DNA from: Gammaproteobacteria bacterium
GTDB taxonomy: Bacteria; Pseudomonadota; Gammaproteobacteria; HTCC5015
Direction: 5' to 3'
Length of the DNA: 64,000 nt
NCBI GenBank assembly: GCA_028284675.1
Contig: JANQRI010000008.1
Span: 62,001 to 126,000 of the forward strand
Shown here: one piece after another, positions 1 through 9,560 of the stretch
How the letters are laid out: each line of letters opens with the position of its first letter
Position numbering within the stretch: the first letter of the stretch is position 1
Translations under genes and position numbers: made by a program
Notes under the pieces: model-generated
What the model saw: the letters and a program-made list of their open reading frames with translations, nothing else
What the model was told of the DNA's origin: nothing
The model's database searches: none

Positions 1-1970
1 TTACCGGTCTGGCAACATTAGCAGCCGAGGAAATGGGCGCCGACTGGTCACAAATGCGTGCGGCACATGCACCTGCCAACGTAGAGCACTATAAAAATCT
101 GGCATTTGGTGTTCAGGGTACAGGCGGCTCAACCGCTATCGCAAACTCTTACCACCAAATGCGACGCGCCGGCGCCACCGCCAGAGCGATGCTGGTCTCC
201 GCAGCCGCAACACGCTGGAAAGTGCCGGATACAGAGATCACCGTCAATAACGGAATCATCTCCCACAAAAACAGCGGCAAACAGGCAAGTTTTGGTGAAT
301 TGGCTGCAAGTGCTGCCGAACTGCCCGCCCCCAATAATGAGCCCGCATTAAAAAAGCCATCCGAGTTCAAACTAATCGGCACCGATTTACCCAAACTCGA
401 TACTACTGAAAAAACCCTTGGACAAGCACAGTTTACGTTGGATATTTACCAAGAAAATATGCTAACTGCCGTGGTTGCACACCCGCCGGCATTCGGCGGC
501 ATAGTTAACAGCTTTGATGACAGCGCCGCACGCAAAATACCCGGTGTCGTGGATATCAAGAAAATTCCTCAAGGCATAGTCGTCTACGCAAAAAATACAT
601 ATGCCGCGATAAAGGGGCGAGACGCATTAAAAATAAACTGGGATACCAGCCAGGCAGAAACCCGCTCTTCAAAGACCTTATTCAAACTGCATCGTGATGC
701 CGCTCAAAAACCGGGAGCCAATGCAACGTCCAATGGTGATACCGACAAAGCATTACAAGATGCTGCAAAAACACTGGAGCTCGAATACTCATTTCCTTAT
801 CTTGCACATGCACCGATGGAAACCCTGGACGCGGTTATTCTCGCACATAATGACAGCGATAAAATCGAAGCATGGTTAGGCAGCCAATTACAAACGGTTG
901 ATCAAGGCGCCATCGCTCAGGTATTCAATACAAAACCTGAAAATGTGATCATACACACGCAACTTGCCGGGGGCAGTTTCGGAAGACGCGCTCAACCGGA
1001 TAGCGGTTTTGCTGTAGAAGCCGCGCTTGCTACCAAAGCGGTCTCCCGTGGCACACCGGTAAAACTGATATGGACCCGGGAAGATGACATAAAAGGCGGC
1101 CGCTATCGACCAATGGTTTTTCATAAATTACGTGGCGGCATTGACAACAAAGGCAATATCATTGGCTGGCAACAAACCATTGTAACCCAATCGATCGTCG
1201 CCGGCTCGCCGTTTGAGGGAATGATTCAAAACGGCATTGACCCGACTTCGGTTGAAGGCGCCAGCGATCTTCCGTACACAATACCAAATCTTGATGTCAG
1301 CCTGCATAGCATGCAAACCAAAGTCCCGGTTCTATGGTGGCGATCAGTTGGCCACACACATACCGCATATACAGTTGAAACTTTCATCGACATGCTGCTG
1401 GAATTAGCTGATAAAAATCCGGTAGAGGGTCGATTGGAACTGCTTAAAAAACATCCACGCGAATCACACGTTTTGCGCACTGCTGCGCGCATGGCGAAAA
1501 ACGCCGGCCCAACCCCACAAGACCGGGCCCGCGGCATCGCCGTACATAAATCATTTGGTAGTTTTGTTGCGCAAATTGCTGAGATCTCGAATGAAAACGG
1601 ATTCCCTAAAGTACACCGCGTCTGGTGCGCAGTCGATTGCGGCATTGCCGTAAACCCAAATGTTATCAAAGCACAAATGGAAGGCGGTATCGGCTACGGT
1701 CTTGGCGCGATACTTTTTGACGAGATAACACTCGGCGAAAATGGCACCGTAATACAATCCAACTTTGATACCTATCGTAGTTTACGCATCAACGAAATGC
1801 CTGATATTGAAGTTGAAATTATTAAATCCGACATAGATCCAACCGGAGTCGGCGAACCCGGCACTCCACCTATCGGCCCCGCGGTTGCAAATGCATGGAG
1901 ACGGTTAACCGGACAAAAAATTACCCATCTGCCTTTTATATCCAGTGTGCAACAAATGGAAACAGCCTGA
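1..1970 (+). CDS. Molybdopterin-binding subunit of a xanthine dehydrogenase-family enzyme (isoquinoline 1-oxidoreductase beta-subunit type), 5' truncated
   Basis: The open frame runs in from the left edge (in phase from base 3), so the N-terminus is missing; the first internal Met codon at 33 is not the real start. About 655 residues are visible. Sequence hallmarks of the large Mo-hydroxylase subunit are present: a QGTGGSTA segment near the beginning, the GGSFGRRA motif that contacts molybdopterin, and GVGEPGTPP near the C-terminus holding the family's catalytic glutamate. In this family the subunit hydroxylates an aromatic N-heterocycle or aldehyde and works with a small [2Fe-2S] subunit, expected upstream of the window. 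The stop overlaps the start of a di-heme cytochrome by one base, pointing to translational coupling and to cytochrome c as electron acceptor. The actual substrate cannot be read from sequence. Confidence 0.9.
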   Translation, partial: TGLATLAAEEMGADWSQMRAAHAPANVEHYKNLAFGVQGTGGSTAIANSYHQMRRAGATARAMLVSAAATRWKVPDTEITVNNGIISHKNSGKQASFGELAASAAELPAPNNEPALKKPSEFKLIGTDLPKLDTTEKTLGQAQFTLDIYQENMLTAVVAHPPAFGGIVNSFDDSAARKIPGVVDIKKIPQGIVVYAKNTYAAIKGRDALKINWDTSQAETRSSKTLFKLHRDAAQKPGANATSNGDTDKALQDAAKTLELEYSFPYLAHAPMETLDAVILAHNDSDKIEAWLGSQLQTVDQGAIAQVFNTKPENVIIHTQLAGGSFGRRAQPDSGFAVEAALATKAVSRGTPVKLIWTREDDIKGGRYRPMVFHKLRGGIDNKGNIIGWQQTIVTQSIVAGSPFEGMIQNGIDPTSVEGASDLPYTIPNLDVSLHSMQTKVPVLWWRSVGHTHTAYTVETFIDMLLELADKNPVEGRLELLKKHPRESHVLRTAARMAKNAGPTPQDRARGIAVHKSFGSFVAQIAEISNENGFPKVHRVWCAVDCGIAVNPNVIKAQMEGGIGYGLGAILFDEITLGENGTVIQSNFDTYRSLRINEMPDIEVEIIKSDIDPTGVGEPGTPPIGPAVANAWRRLTGQKITHLPFISSVQQMETA

Positions 1971-2620
1971 TGAAAAAAGAAAATCTACAGGTTCTTAGCT
2001 TGGTAATATTAACGCTTTGCACTTTTGCCTGCAGCAAAGATAACAATACCGCCAATAACACTGTTAGCTCTGATACATCAGCACAAGCCACTGCCATATT
2101 GCAAGGACCGGACGCATTCGCCGATATCAGTGATAACAAACAGCGGGCAAAGTCATTGTTTCTCGAAATGGCCAAAGTGATCCAACACCCCAGATGTGTT
2201 AATTGCCATGCCGCCGGGAACCGGCCACTGCAGGGAGACCAGCAGCAACCTCACCAGCCGCCGGTGTTTCGCAATAACAGCGGCATGGGGCATCCGGGCA
2301 TGCTATGCATCACCTGCCATAGCGCAACAAATGTGCAAATCAGCTCAACGCACTCTATACCCGGCCATACACCCTGGATAATGCCGCCCGAAAATCAGGC
2401 CTGGGAAAACGTACCAATAAGTAATATCTGCGAACAACTCAAAGACCCTGAGCGCAATGGCAACAAATCCATTGAAGCTGTAGTTCACCATTTTACCGAA
2501 GACGGGCTGGTTGGCTGGGCCTGGAATCCCGGCGCAGGCCGTTCACCGCCTCCCGGCAACCAAGCCATACTGGGGGCATTAGCTCAAGCATGGATGGATG
2601 CCGGAGCACACTGCCCCTGA
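1970..2620 (+). CDS. Di-heme c-type cytochrome lipoprotein, partner of the Mo hydroxylase
   Basis: 216 residues from the ATG that shares one base with the upstream stop codon. A longer reading from 1895 would overlap the hydroxylase by 76 bases and hide the signal peptide. The N-terminus is a lipoprotein signal ending in the lipobox-like LCTFAC (Cys about residue 20), followed by a low-complexity Asn/Thr/Ser linker. Two heme-binding CXXCH motifs, CVNCH and CITCH, lie in the middle third. It is therefore expected to be exported, lipid-anchored and to carry two covalent hemes. Similar cytochromes sit directly behind isoquinoline 1-oxidoreductase-type genes and are thought to take electrons from the [2Fe-2S] subunit. 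The role is inferred from neighbourhood; the heme motifs and lipobox are directly visible. Confidence 0.85.
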   Translation: MKKENLQVLSLVILTLCTFACSKDNNTANNTVSSDTSAQATAILQGPDAFADISDNKQRAKSLFLEMAKVIQHPRCVNCHAAGNRPLQGDQQQPHQPPVFRNNSGMGHPGMLCITCHSATNVQISSTHSIPGHTPWIMPPENQAWENVPISNICEQLKDPERNGNKSIEAVVHHFTEDGLVGWAWNPGAGRSPPPGNQAILGALAQAWMDAGAHCP

Positions 2621-2739
2621 CTGTGACTCTAGCGCGGAAACATCATAAAAAAAGCCACCTTATATAAGCTTAATATCACCAAGCAAACAATAGAAAACAT
2701 CTCAAACGGTTGCGCAAACTTTTTAAAAAGTATCTACTT

Positions 2740-4560
2740 TCAAGCAACCGCACTAACCACCTGGTTTCTGCCGTTATGCTTGGCCATATATAGCGCCTGA
2801 TCAGCCGCATCAATCAAACCTTTAGCACTTGGATAGTCTACTGAATGATTCTGTACCGCATACCCGATACTCGCGGTTAACTTAAAACTCACGTCATTGA
2901 ATTCAAAGTTTGTTTCTTCCAGTTTAACTCTTACTTTTTCCGCCAACGCGAAAGCACCTTTAAATCCAGTATTGGGCAATACCACCAGAAACTCTTCCCC
3001 GCCATATCGCGCTATAATATCCCCAGGACGCCTGATTACACTTTTAATTATGCCAGCAACAAAACAAAGAGCATGATCTCCACACAAATGCCCGTATTGA
3101 TCATTAACCTTTTTAAAATGATCAATATCAATCATCAATAATGCTAAATCCTGTTTTTCACGATAGGCTCTATGCCACTCTTTTTCATACTGCTCCTCCA
3201 GATAGAGGCGATTTTTCACTCCCGTAAGACCATCACTTATACTACGTTCTCGGAGCATAAGATTGGCATCTTCAAGTTGATGCATTGCAGTATCAAGCTC
3301 TTTGGTTCGTTCAACCACTTTTTTCTCCAGCATTTCTTTAGCATCCATCCTGATACGCTCATTCTCCTGCATTAACAGCCTCATACGATGCGCAAGTGCA
3401 AACGACAAAAGCACTGCCTCCAGCGCCGAACCAATTTGCTGCCCATGAATCGTCAAAAAATTTGAAGGCAACCATCCAACCAACATCATATTAAAAACCG
3501 AGACCCCAACTATCAGAGTCAACCATGCCAGCAAAAAATACCGCGCCTCCTGAACACCTTTATATAATGCATAAATACCCACAAAAAACACAAACAACAT
3601 TGATAACGTAGCAAAAAGCGCATTTAACTGAACCGCCAAACTTTTACTAAAGAAAAAAAACATTGTTAACGGCACAACGACAAAAGCCATCGCGACAATC
3701 ATCAGTTTATTCAACCTGGGAAACAATACAGGCACATGCAGGAAAGATCTGGCAAACAATAAAACAAAAAAAGCATATGCTGCACTGGCAGACAACGCAA
3801 CTGTTAAATTAATCTGGCCATGATTTGGCCATAGATACTGATAACTCAGCCCATTATAGCAAAACTGCCAAAGCGCATAACTAACTACAAAAAGACAATA
3901 ATACAAATAACTTCTATCACGAATTGATATAAACAACATGATGTTGTATAGAAACAATGCGGCAATTATTCCATAATATATTCCATACTCCATCTGCAGA
4001 TTAAGGGCGCCGGTCGGATAAGCTTGTGGCTTCCAGAAATAAACAGGTGCCGACATTAAGCCGTAAGTTTTTATTCTGATAAAAATCTGCAGACTTTCTT
4101 CTGCATGCAGCTCTATCACCGAAACCGGATTTCGAACCCGCACTTGCCTTTCCTCAAAAGAAAAGTGGTCTCCCAATCTTGCGTGCTCAATTACCCCAGT
4201 AGCCCTTGCATAGTAGATATCGACACTATCCAAAAGCGGATCCTGCAATTCCATCCACCATGTTACCGCATGATTCTCCGGGTTCTTTAACTTTATTCCA
4301 AACCAATAGACTGAACGCGTTACACCAAAGCTAAGCACAGAACTTTCACCTTTAGTAAATCGCGACAAATTTTCAGGTTTACGGACATCTGCGATGCTTA
4401 ACGATCCCTTCTCATCTTCCAAGTAAGATAAATAGCCCGCTGCAGTGTATTTATCAGAATCAAGCAACAGAACGAGCGGATCCGCGGCTGCACTAGTGAA
4501 TCCTATACTTAGCAACAGCACATATATTGAAGTCCATTTTTTAGAAATATTGCTTATCAC
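2740..4560 (-). CDS. Membrane diguanylate cyclase with 7TMR-DISM sensor and GGDEF domain
   Basis: 606 residues. An N-terminal signal peptide (about 1-26) precedes a periplasmic 7TMR-DISMED2-type beta domain (about 30-180), seven predicted membrane helices (about 190-395), a charged coiled-coil linker (about 398-440) and a GGDEF domain (about 440-602). The active-site motif is GGEEF at 520-524, and an RxxD inhibitory site (R511, D514) sits exactly five residues before it, so both catalysis and c-di-GMP product inhibition look intact. The protein should make c-di-GMP from two GTP in response to a periplasmic ligand, possibly a carbohydrate-like molecule as proposed for the DISMED2 class. It is a single gene; the next gene on the same strand has its own terminator. 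Confidence 0.93.
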   Translation of the reverse strand: MISNISKKWTSIYVLLLSIGFTSAAADPLVLLLDSDKYTAAGYLSYLEDEKGSLSIADVRKPENLSRFTKGESSVLSFGVTRSVYWFGIKLKNPENHAVTWWMELQDPLLDSVDIYYARATGVIEHARLGDHFSFEERQVRVRNPVSVIELHAEESLQIFIRIKTYGLMSAPVYFWKPQAYPTGALNLQMEYGIYYGIIAALFLYNIMLFISIRDRSYLYYCLFVVSYALWQFCYNGLSYQYLWPNHGQINLTVALSASAAYAFFVLLFARSFLHVPVLFPRLNKLMIVAMAFVVVPLTMFFFFSKSLAVQLNALFATLSMLFVFFVGIYALYKGVQEARYFLLAWLTLIVGVSVFNMMLVGWLPSNFLTIHGQQIGSALEAVLLSFALAHRMRLLMQENERIRMDAKEMLEKKVVERTKELDTAMHQLEDANLMLRERSISDGLTGVKNRLYLEEQYEKEWHRAYREKQDLALLMIDIDHFKKVNDQYGHLCGDHALCFVAGIIKSVIRRPGDIIARYGGEEFLVVLPNTGFKGAFALAEKVRVKLEETNFEFNDVSFKLTASIGYAVQNHSVDYPSAKGLIDAADQALYMAKHNGRNQVVSAVA

Positions 4561-4771
4561 ATCTACAATTTAAATAACCAGCAATTCTCAACATATAAAA
4601 CTTCACCCAGCATCAGAAATATCGGCCGCCTATAAAAAAAGTTTAAGACCACTTGGTTAACAAAATTAGAGGAGTAACAAACCAAAAAAAAACAAGTCTA
4701 GAAATTAGAATTGCCCATGCAGCCAAAATTACTAGTTACAAACAAATTAGAGAAAAATGAAACCCAATAAA

Positions 4772-4800
4772 AAAAGCCCGGGGATAAACCCCGGGCTTTT
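4772..4800 (-). terminator. Rho-independent terminator of the TonB receptor gene
   Basis: A perfect 12-bp stem (arms 4772-4783 and 4789-4800, core GCCCGGGG/CCCCGGGC) with a 5-base loop lies 28 bases past the stop of the minus-strand receptor at 4829. Read on the minus strand it is followed by a run of T residues (4777 down to about 4765, with one interruption region), the classic intrinsic terminator layout. Confidence 0.9.
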
Positions 4801-4828
4801 CTCAAACATAGAGATGGATAATGCGAAC

Positions 4829-7231
4829 TTAGAAGTCGTAACGCATTGTCACAGTTGAAGACCGTCCAGCAAGAGGACGTCCTCGAATCGTACCATCCGT
4901 TGCAGATGCAAAATCACCATCTTCAGCTTCGGTCAGCACAAACTCATCAGTCATGTTGTTTATGTTGAGCCCAAGAGACAGCTGATCGGTAATATTCCAG
5001 CCCAAAAATCCATTCAGGATAATATAGGCTTCCTGCTCAAGCTCATTGACATCCTGCAGATAGAATGCAGAACTACCCTGAACAACGACACCAACATTAA
5101 ATGTACTGGTGCGATATTCCGGCGTAATTGTGTAAATGACATCTGCCTGACGACGCGGGGTATTGCCAACCACTGTCGGGTCGATGTTATCCGACGCAAT
5201 TTCTGCATCCGTCAAAGTCAGGTTACCACTCAGATAAAAGTTGTCACCCACTGACAGATTACCTTCAAGCTCAACACCGCTCGCATCATATTGACGAATA
5301 AAAGCAGTATTCGATGTAATCTCAAACTGGGTTTCATCGGTGGTTGTATCAAAGAACGTGGCAAACAATGCAAAGTTTGAACCCTGCCATTTCACCCCGA
5401 TCTCTAACTGCTCAACATCATCAACCGGATCACCACTAATAGGCTGACCTGTAGCCGGATCAAGTATACCAATATCGAATATACGGTCAGCAATTACTCG
5501 CGAACCTTCACTGAGCCTTGCAAAGATAGCAAGATCATCACTCAGTTCGAAGTTACCGCCTACAGAGTAAGAGTTGTAATCGACATCGAAATTCACCAGC
5601 TCCGGGCTGCCGACATCAACAGGTGCGCGTGTACCGCCGGATTCCGCTGTAGAAATCGTGCCGTTGCCGTCAATGTCCACTACCGGTGCGCTGGAAGCAC
5701 TAAAACGTGCCCCGCGGGCTTCTGCGTTATCCTGACGAACACTTAAATCCAGCGTTAATCGGTCGAAGTCCAACTGAATGTTGGCATACGGCGCAAAGGT
5801 ATCGTATTCCAGATCCAGTATCGCTGAGAATACGTTACGGGTCGTAATACCATTATCCGTTGTATCATCACCTGCGGTTACAATCTCCAGCGGACGTGCT
5901 GCACCGTTACCCAAAGCCACCCACTGGATCGACCACGCCGGCCAGGACTGCTGAATGCTTTGGTTGGAGTTATACAGACCCACTGTCCAGGTCAGATTAT
6001 CCCGCTGTTGAGAGATCTTAAAATCCTGCACCGTGTAATCCAGACTGTCGCTGATAAAATCCAGCCACAGATTCAGCTGCGCCAAACCATTGTACGCTGT
6101 ACCGGCACCCGGCCCAGCTGCAATAGTTACGGTATCTCCCAGATTGGATGCATTTTCTTCAATACCAATCGCAAGAGGTAAAATCACACGGCTGCCGACC
6201 TGTGAAGTACGACCTTTATAAGAAAGGGTAAAATCATTGCCCAGCTCGGTTTCGAACTCCGCGCCCAATGCGGTCACATCCACGTCGATACTTTCATTAA
6301 AGCTCAGAAACACCGGGGAACCGTCAGCGTTCAATGTATTTAAGCCAAGATTAAACGGGCTTTGAACACCATCGTTTGCCGCATCGTAGCCGCCAACCGG
6401 GGCATATGATGAACCGCCACTCTCAGCACGCACTGCACTAGCCAGCTGAGCCATCGTAGTTTCATCAAGTTGTTTGCCGTAAATACGCAGATAGCCGGTA
6501 TCAAACTCATAAGTCAGGTTACCTTTTACCTGATAACCTCTCTCACCGGCAAAATCCACGTCCCGAGGACCTTCACCAGACTGAAAGTAGCCCCCGACAT
6601 GAAAACGCAGCGCATCAGAAAGCGGTGAGCCATACTCAAAATCCACACGGTCATTGTTGAAATCAGCACCCATGGTATACGCTGCACTACCACCAGCTTC
6701 TTCACCGGTTTTACTGATCATGTTGATGATACCACCGGGTGAGTTACTGGCAAAAGTTGAAGCAGAACCACCCCGAATCGATTCAACACGGCTAACCGTA
6801 TTATCAAAACGTAGATAGTTATCTGCATTACCGCCTACGATATCACCGTATTCCAATACCGGAAGACCGTCTTCTTGCAATTGCAGGAATTTTGAACCAC
6901 CTGTTGCCAGCGGAATACCACGGACGGTGATATTTGCATTACCCGGACCACCGGAGAATTCAGCGCGAATACCAGGCAAGCTTCGGAAAATCTCTGCGGT
7001 AGAACGAATACCCAAATTACCGACTTCGTCACCGGATAATGTGCTGACTGATACACTACTTTCAAATACAGTGGTCTCACCAGCAACACCGGTTGCAACC
7101 ACTTCCTCCAGAAGGCCGAAATTCTCCTCACCCTGGGCAAGTGCCTGCGAAGAAATCGAAACCGCTGACGCTACTGCCAGCGCTAACGGTAACTTCTTCC
7201 GCTGCTTTGCTAATTTTGATGGAATGTGCAT
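4829..7231 (-). CDS. TonB-dependent outer-membrane receptor, ligand unknown
   Basis: 800 residues, a normal length for the family. A signal peptide ending in SSQALA (about residue 32) is followed by a TonB-box-like EEVVATG, the plug domain (about 50-175, with the IRGGSAS and NSPGGIINMISK stretches) and a 22-strand-type barrel ending in aromatic YDF. The start is supported by a strong GGGGGAG ribosome site seven bases before the ATG. A loop at about residues 518-530 reads DIDGNGTISTAE, which matches an EF-hand/dockerin-like calcium loop and is unusual for a barrel. No Fur box is recognisable upstream, so siderophore uptake is not favoured; carbohydrate, peptide or other substrates remain possible. 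It is monocistronic between a terminator and a long intergenic region. Confidence 0.93.
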   Translation of the reverse strand: MHIPSKLAKQRKKLPLALAVASAVSISSQALAQGEENFGLLEEVVATGVAGETTVFESSVSVSTLSGDEVGNLGIRSTAEIFRSLPGIRAEFSGGPGNANITVRGIPLATGGSKFLQLQEDGLPVLEYGDIVGGNADNYLRFDNTVSRVESIRGGSASTFASNSPGGIINMISKTGEEAGGSAAYTMGADFNNDRVDFEYGSPLSDALRFHVGGYFQSGEGPRDVDFAGERGYQVKGNLTYEFDTGYLRIYGKQLDETTMAQLASAVRAESGGSSYAPVGGYDAANDGVQSPFNLGLNTLNADGSPVFLSFNESIDVDVTALGAEFETELGNDFTLSYKGRTSQVGSRVILPLAIGIEENASNLGDTVTIAAGPGAGTAYNGLAQLNLWLDFISDSLDYTVQDFKISQQRDNLTWTVGLYNSNQSIQQSWPAWSIQWVALGNGAARPLEIVTAGDDTTDNGITTRNVFSAILDLEYDTFAPYANIQLDFDRLTLDLSVRQDNAEARGARFSASSAPVVDIDGNGTISTAESGGTRAPVDVGSPELVNFDVDYNSYSVGGNFELSDDLAIFARLSEGSRVIADRIFDIGILDPATGQPISGDPVDDVEQLEIGVKWQGSNFALFATFFDTTTDETQFEITSNTAFIRQYDASGVELEGNLSVGDNFYLSGNLTLTDAEIASDNIDPTVVGNTPRRQADVIYTITPEYRTSTFNVGVVVQGSSAFYLQDVNELEQEAYIILNGFLGWNITDQLSLGLNINNMTDEFVLTEAEDGDFASATDGTIRGRPLAGRSSTVTMRYDF

Positions 7232-8046
7232 ATAAATGCTCCCCCTTGCTCTTTAGTTTAGTGATGAAAAGTCAAAACAGTAAGGGATCGGCACCCGCAA
7301 TTCGGTTCCTTGCCCTCTGTACTTATTCATTTGTATTTTACTTATCAATACCAGGCGCAAAGAACCTACTTTGCAACCGGTGGCACAATATAACCTCAAA
7401 AGTTAGCGGTTTCAAATCTAAAATGACAATTTTTTGTCGAACTAAACAACGACACCAATCCAATCTGTGGATAAAAGTAATTTTTTTGTGGAAAACTTTT
7501 GCGGGACATAAAAAATCAAAAAAAGAATCAAAGTCTTAAAACCATCTCATCACACACGAAAAAATATGTGATTTTACTTAAAAATTGCACTTTACCCCCT
7601 TCACCTTGATCCAGCCACAAACGAATGGGATCAAGAACCCGTGAATTCAAATAATCACCATCACCCCAATTAAAAAAAACTTGAACATGCCCGCTGCCTC
7701 ATTGCATACCAGTTATACCTTATATATATTTTCATTAAGGAACCGAACTCAAGCCCAAACAACCGATGAATAGAGCGACCTATACTGATAACATTCGGTA
7801 TTAACTCTCATCCTTAACCCTCTTCTATATACCACCGAGCATCACCGATAAAGCATAGCCTTTCTCCAACTGACCTATAACCACCGCACGCGCCAGCTTT
7901 AGAATGGAGCCCCAAACAAAGACCCGCGAAAGAATCCCGAAAAGAGTGCACCCTTTTTTCGCAACGCACTCTTATCGCGCGTCCTGAAACCCATCAAAAG
8001 CCCACAAACAAACCATAAACCACTGTTTTATAAGAATAAAAAAGGG
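7232..8046. other. Long intergenic region between divergent TonB receptor and nrt operon
   Basis: About 815 bases upstream of both divergent genes. It is AT-rich with many short A and T runs and many stops in all frames; no reading frame here looks coding. It must hold the minus-strand promoter of the TonB receptor near 7240-7330 (not assigned with confidence) and, towards its right end, a dyad at 7942-7973 that is listed separately. No RNA gene or repeat was recognised. Confidence 0.5.
7942..7973. promoter_or_regulatory. Inverted repeat upstream of the sigma-54 promoter, candidate activator site
   Basis: Perfect 8-bp arms AAGAGTGC (7942-7949) and GCACTCTT (7966-7973) are separated by 16 bases. 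The centre lies roughly 115 bases before the predicted transcription start of the nrt operon, a typical distance for an enhancer-binding protein. The left arm contains TGCACC, as in one NtrC half-site, but the full NtrC palindrome is not present, so the binding protein is not identified. Confidence 0.4.
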
Positions 8047-8063
8047 TTGGCAAACAACTTGCA
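8047..8063 (+). promoter_or_regulatory. Sigma-54 (RpoN) promoter of the nrt operon
   Basis: TTGGCA at 8047-8052 and TTGCA at 8059-8063 give the invariant GG (8049-8050) and GC (8061-8062) with exactly ten bases between them, the -24/-12 signature of sigma-54. Transcription would start about 12 bases downstream, near 8074, which leaves a 25-base leader to the ATG at 8099 and argues against translation from the upstream ATG at 8069. Sigma-54 control fits nitrogen-limitation regulation of a nitrate-type transporter. Confidence 0.8.
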
Positions 8064-8098
8064 GTGGCATGGGCAAACTAACTAATTTCGAGGTTTTC

Positions 8099-9511
8099 AT
8101 GCGGCTTAACTTCTTCCATAACAAACGCAATAACATTGCGGGTAAAAAACACTCTATTACAGGCAGCCTATTAGCAACAATTGCTATATGCCTGTTCACA
8201 CAAACCACATACGCCGAAAAACTGGGCTTTCCTGAAAAAGAAGAATTAAAGTTCGGTTTTATTAAGCTTACAGATATGGCCCCAATAGCGATCGCTTATG
8301 AAAACGGGTACTTCGAGGACGAAGGCTTATATGTAACGATCGAAGCACAGGCCAACTGGAAAGTACTTCTGGACGGTGTAATCGACGGACAGCTGGATGG
8401 CGCACATATGCTCGCCGGACAACCGCTTGCCGCAACGATCGGTTACGGCACCAAAGCGCATATCATTACCCCATTTTCAATGGACCTGAACGGCAACGGC
8501 ATCACTGTTTCCAATGAGATCTGGAAACAAATGAAGCCAAACATTCCGAAACGCAAAGATGGTAAACCGGTACACCCGATTAAAGCGGATGCACTCAAGC
8601 CGGTCGTTGAAAAATACAAAGCCGAAGGCAAACCATTCAATATGGGCATGGTGTTCCCGGTGTCAACGCATAATTATGAACTGCGCTACTGGCTGGCTGC
8701 CGGTGACATCCACCCCGGGTTTTATGCTCCACATAAAGGCGATATTAGCGGTCAGATCGATGCAGATGCACTGCTATCGGTAACACCACCGCCACAAATG
8801 CCGGCAACACTGGAAGCAGGTACTATTTACGGGTACTGCGTCGGTGAACCCTGGAACCAGCAGGCAGTATTCAAAGGTATCGGCGTTCCGGTTATTACCG
8901 ACTACGAAATCTGGAAAAACAACCCGGAAAAAGTTTTCGGCATTACCGCTGAGTTTGCTGAGAAATACCCCAACACAACCATACGCCTTGTCAGAGCATT
9001 GATCCGGGCAGCAATGTGGCTGGATGAAAACGATAATGCCAATCGCCCTGCGGCGGTAAAAATTCTATCTCAATCAAAATATGTCGGCGCTGATTATGAG
9101 GTGATCGCAAACAGCATGACCGGTACATTTGAGTATGAGAAAGGCGACAAACGCCCGGTACCGGACTTCAATGTATTTTTCCGGTACAACGCAACCTACC
9201 CCTTCTACTCAGATGCCATTTGGTACCTGACGCAAATGCGCCGCTGGGGACAAATCGCAGAAGACAAAAGCGATCAGTGGTACAAAGATGTCGCTGCAAA
9301 AGTGTATCGGCCTGATATATATGCTGTTGCGGCAAAATCACTTATCAAAGAAGGCCTGGCAAACGCCAAGGACTTCCCTGACTTTGCCACCGAAGACGGA
9401 TTTAAGGACCCTCAAACTGAATTCATCGACGGCATTGTATACGACGGTACAAAACCCAACGCGTATATTCAGAAATTTCCGATTGGACTGAAAAAAGGTG
9501 ACAAGCTATAG
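8099..9511 (+). CDS. nrtA: Nitrate/nitrite-type ABC transporter substrate-binding protein (NrtA/CmpA family)
   Basis: 470 residues from the ATG at 8099, chosen because GAGG lies five bases upstream and because the predicted sigma-54 transcript would exclude the ATG at 8069. A signal peptide ends near TTYA (residue about 39). The mature part shows NrtA-family landmarks: GFIKLTDMAPIAIAYENGYF near the N-terminus, the WKVLLDGVIDGQLDGAHML segment that forms the anion pocket region, and YGYCVGEPWN. The family binds nitrate, nitrite, bicarbonate or cyanate in the periplasm. First gene of the operon, 49 bases before the permease. Nitrate or nitrite is the likeliest ligand given the sigma-54 promoter, but the sequence alone does not exclude the others. 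Confidence 0.9.
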   Translation: MRLNFFHNKRNNIAGKKHSITGSLLATIAICLFTQTTYAEKLGFPEKEELKFGFIKLTDMAPIAIAYENGYFEDEGLYVTIEAQANWKVLLDGVIDGQLDGAHMLAGQPLAATIGYGTKAHIITPFSMDLNGNGITVSNEIWKQMKPNIPKRKDGKPVHPIKADALKPVVEKYKAEGKPFNMGMVFPVSTHNYELRYWLAAGDIHPGFYAPHKGDISGQIDADALLSVTPPPQMPATLEAGTIYGYCVGEPWNQQAVFKGIGVPVITDYEIWKNNPEKVFGITAEFAEKYPNTTIRLVRALIRAAMWLDENDNANRPAAVKILSQSKYVGADYEVIANSMTGTFEYEKGDKRPVPDFNVFFRYNATYPFYSDAIWYLTQMRRWGQIAEDKSDQWYKDVAAKVYRPDIYAVAAKSLIKEGLANAKDFPDFATEDGFKDPQTEFIDGIVYDGTKPNAYIQKFPIGLKKGDKL

Positions 9512-9560
9512 CTTGTCACCAAAATCAAGATGAAGAGTACCGGGGAGGGACTCATTAATC

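Noticed and set aside
8069..8098. Longer nrtA start
   Set aside because: It would start before the predicted sigma-54 transcription start and has no ribosome site, while GAGG precedes the ATG at 8099.
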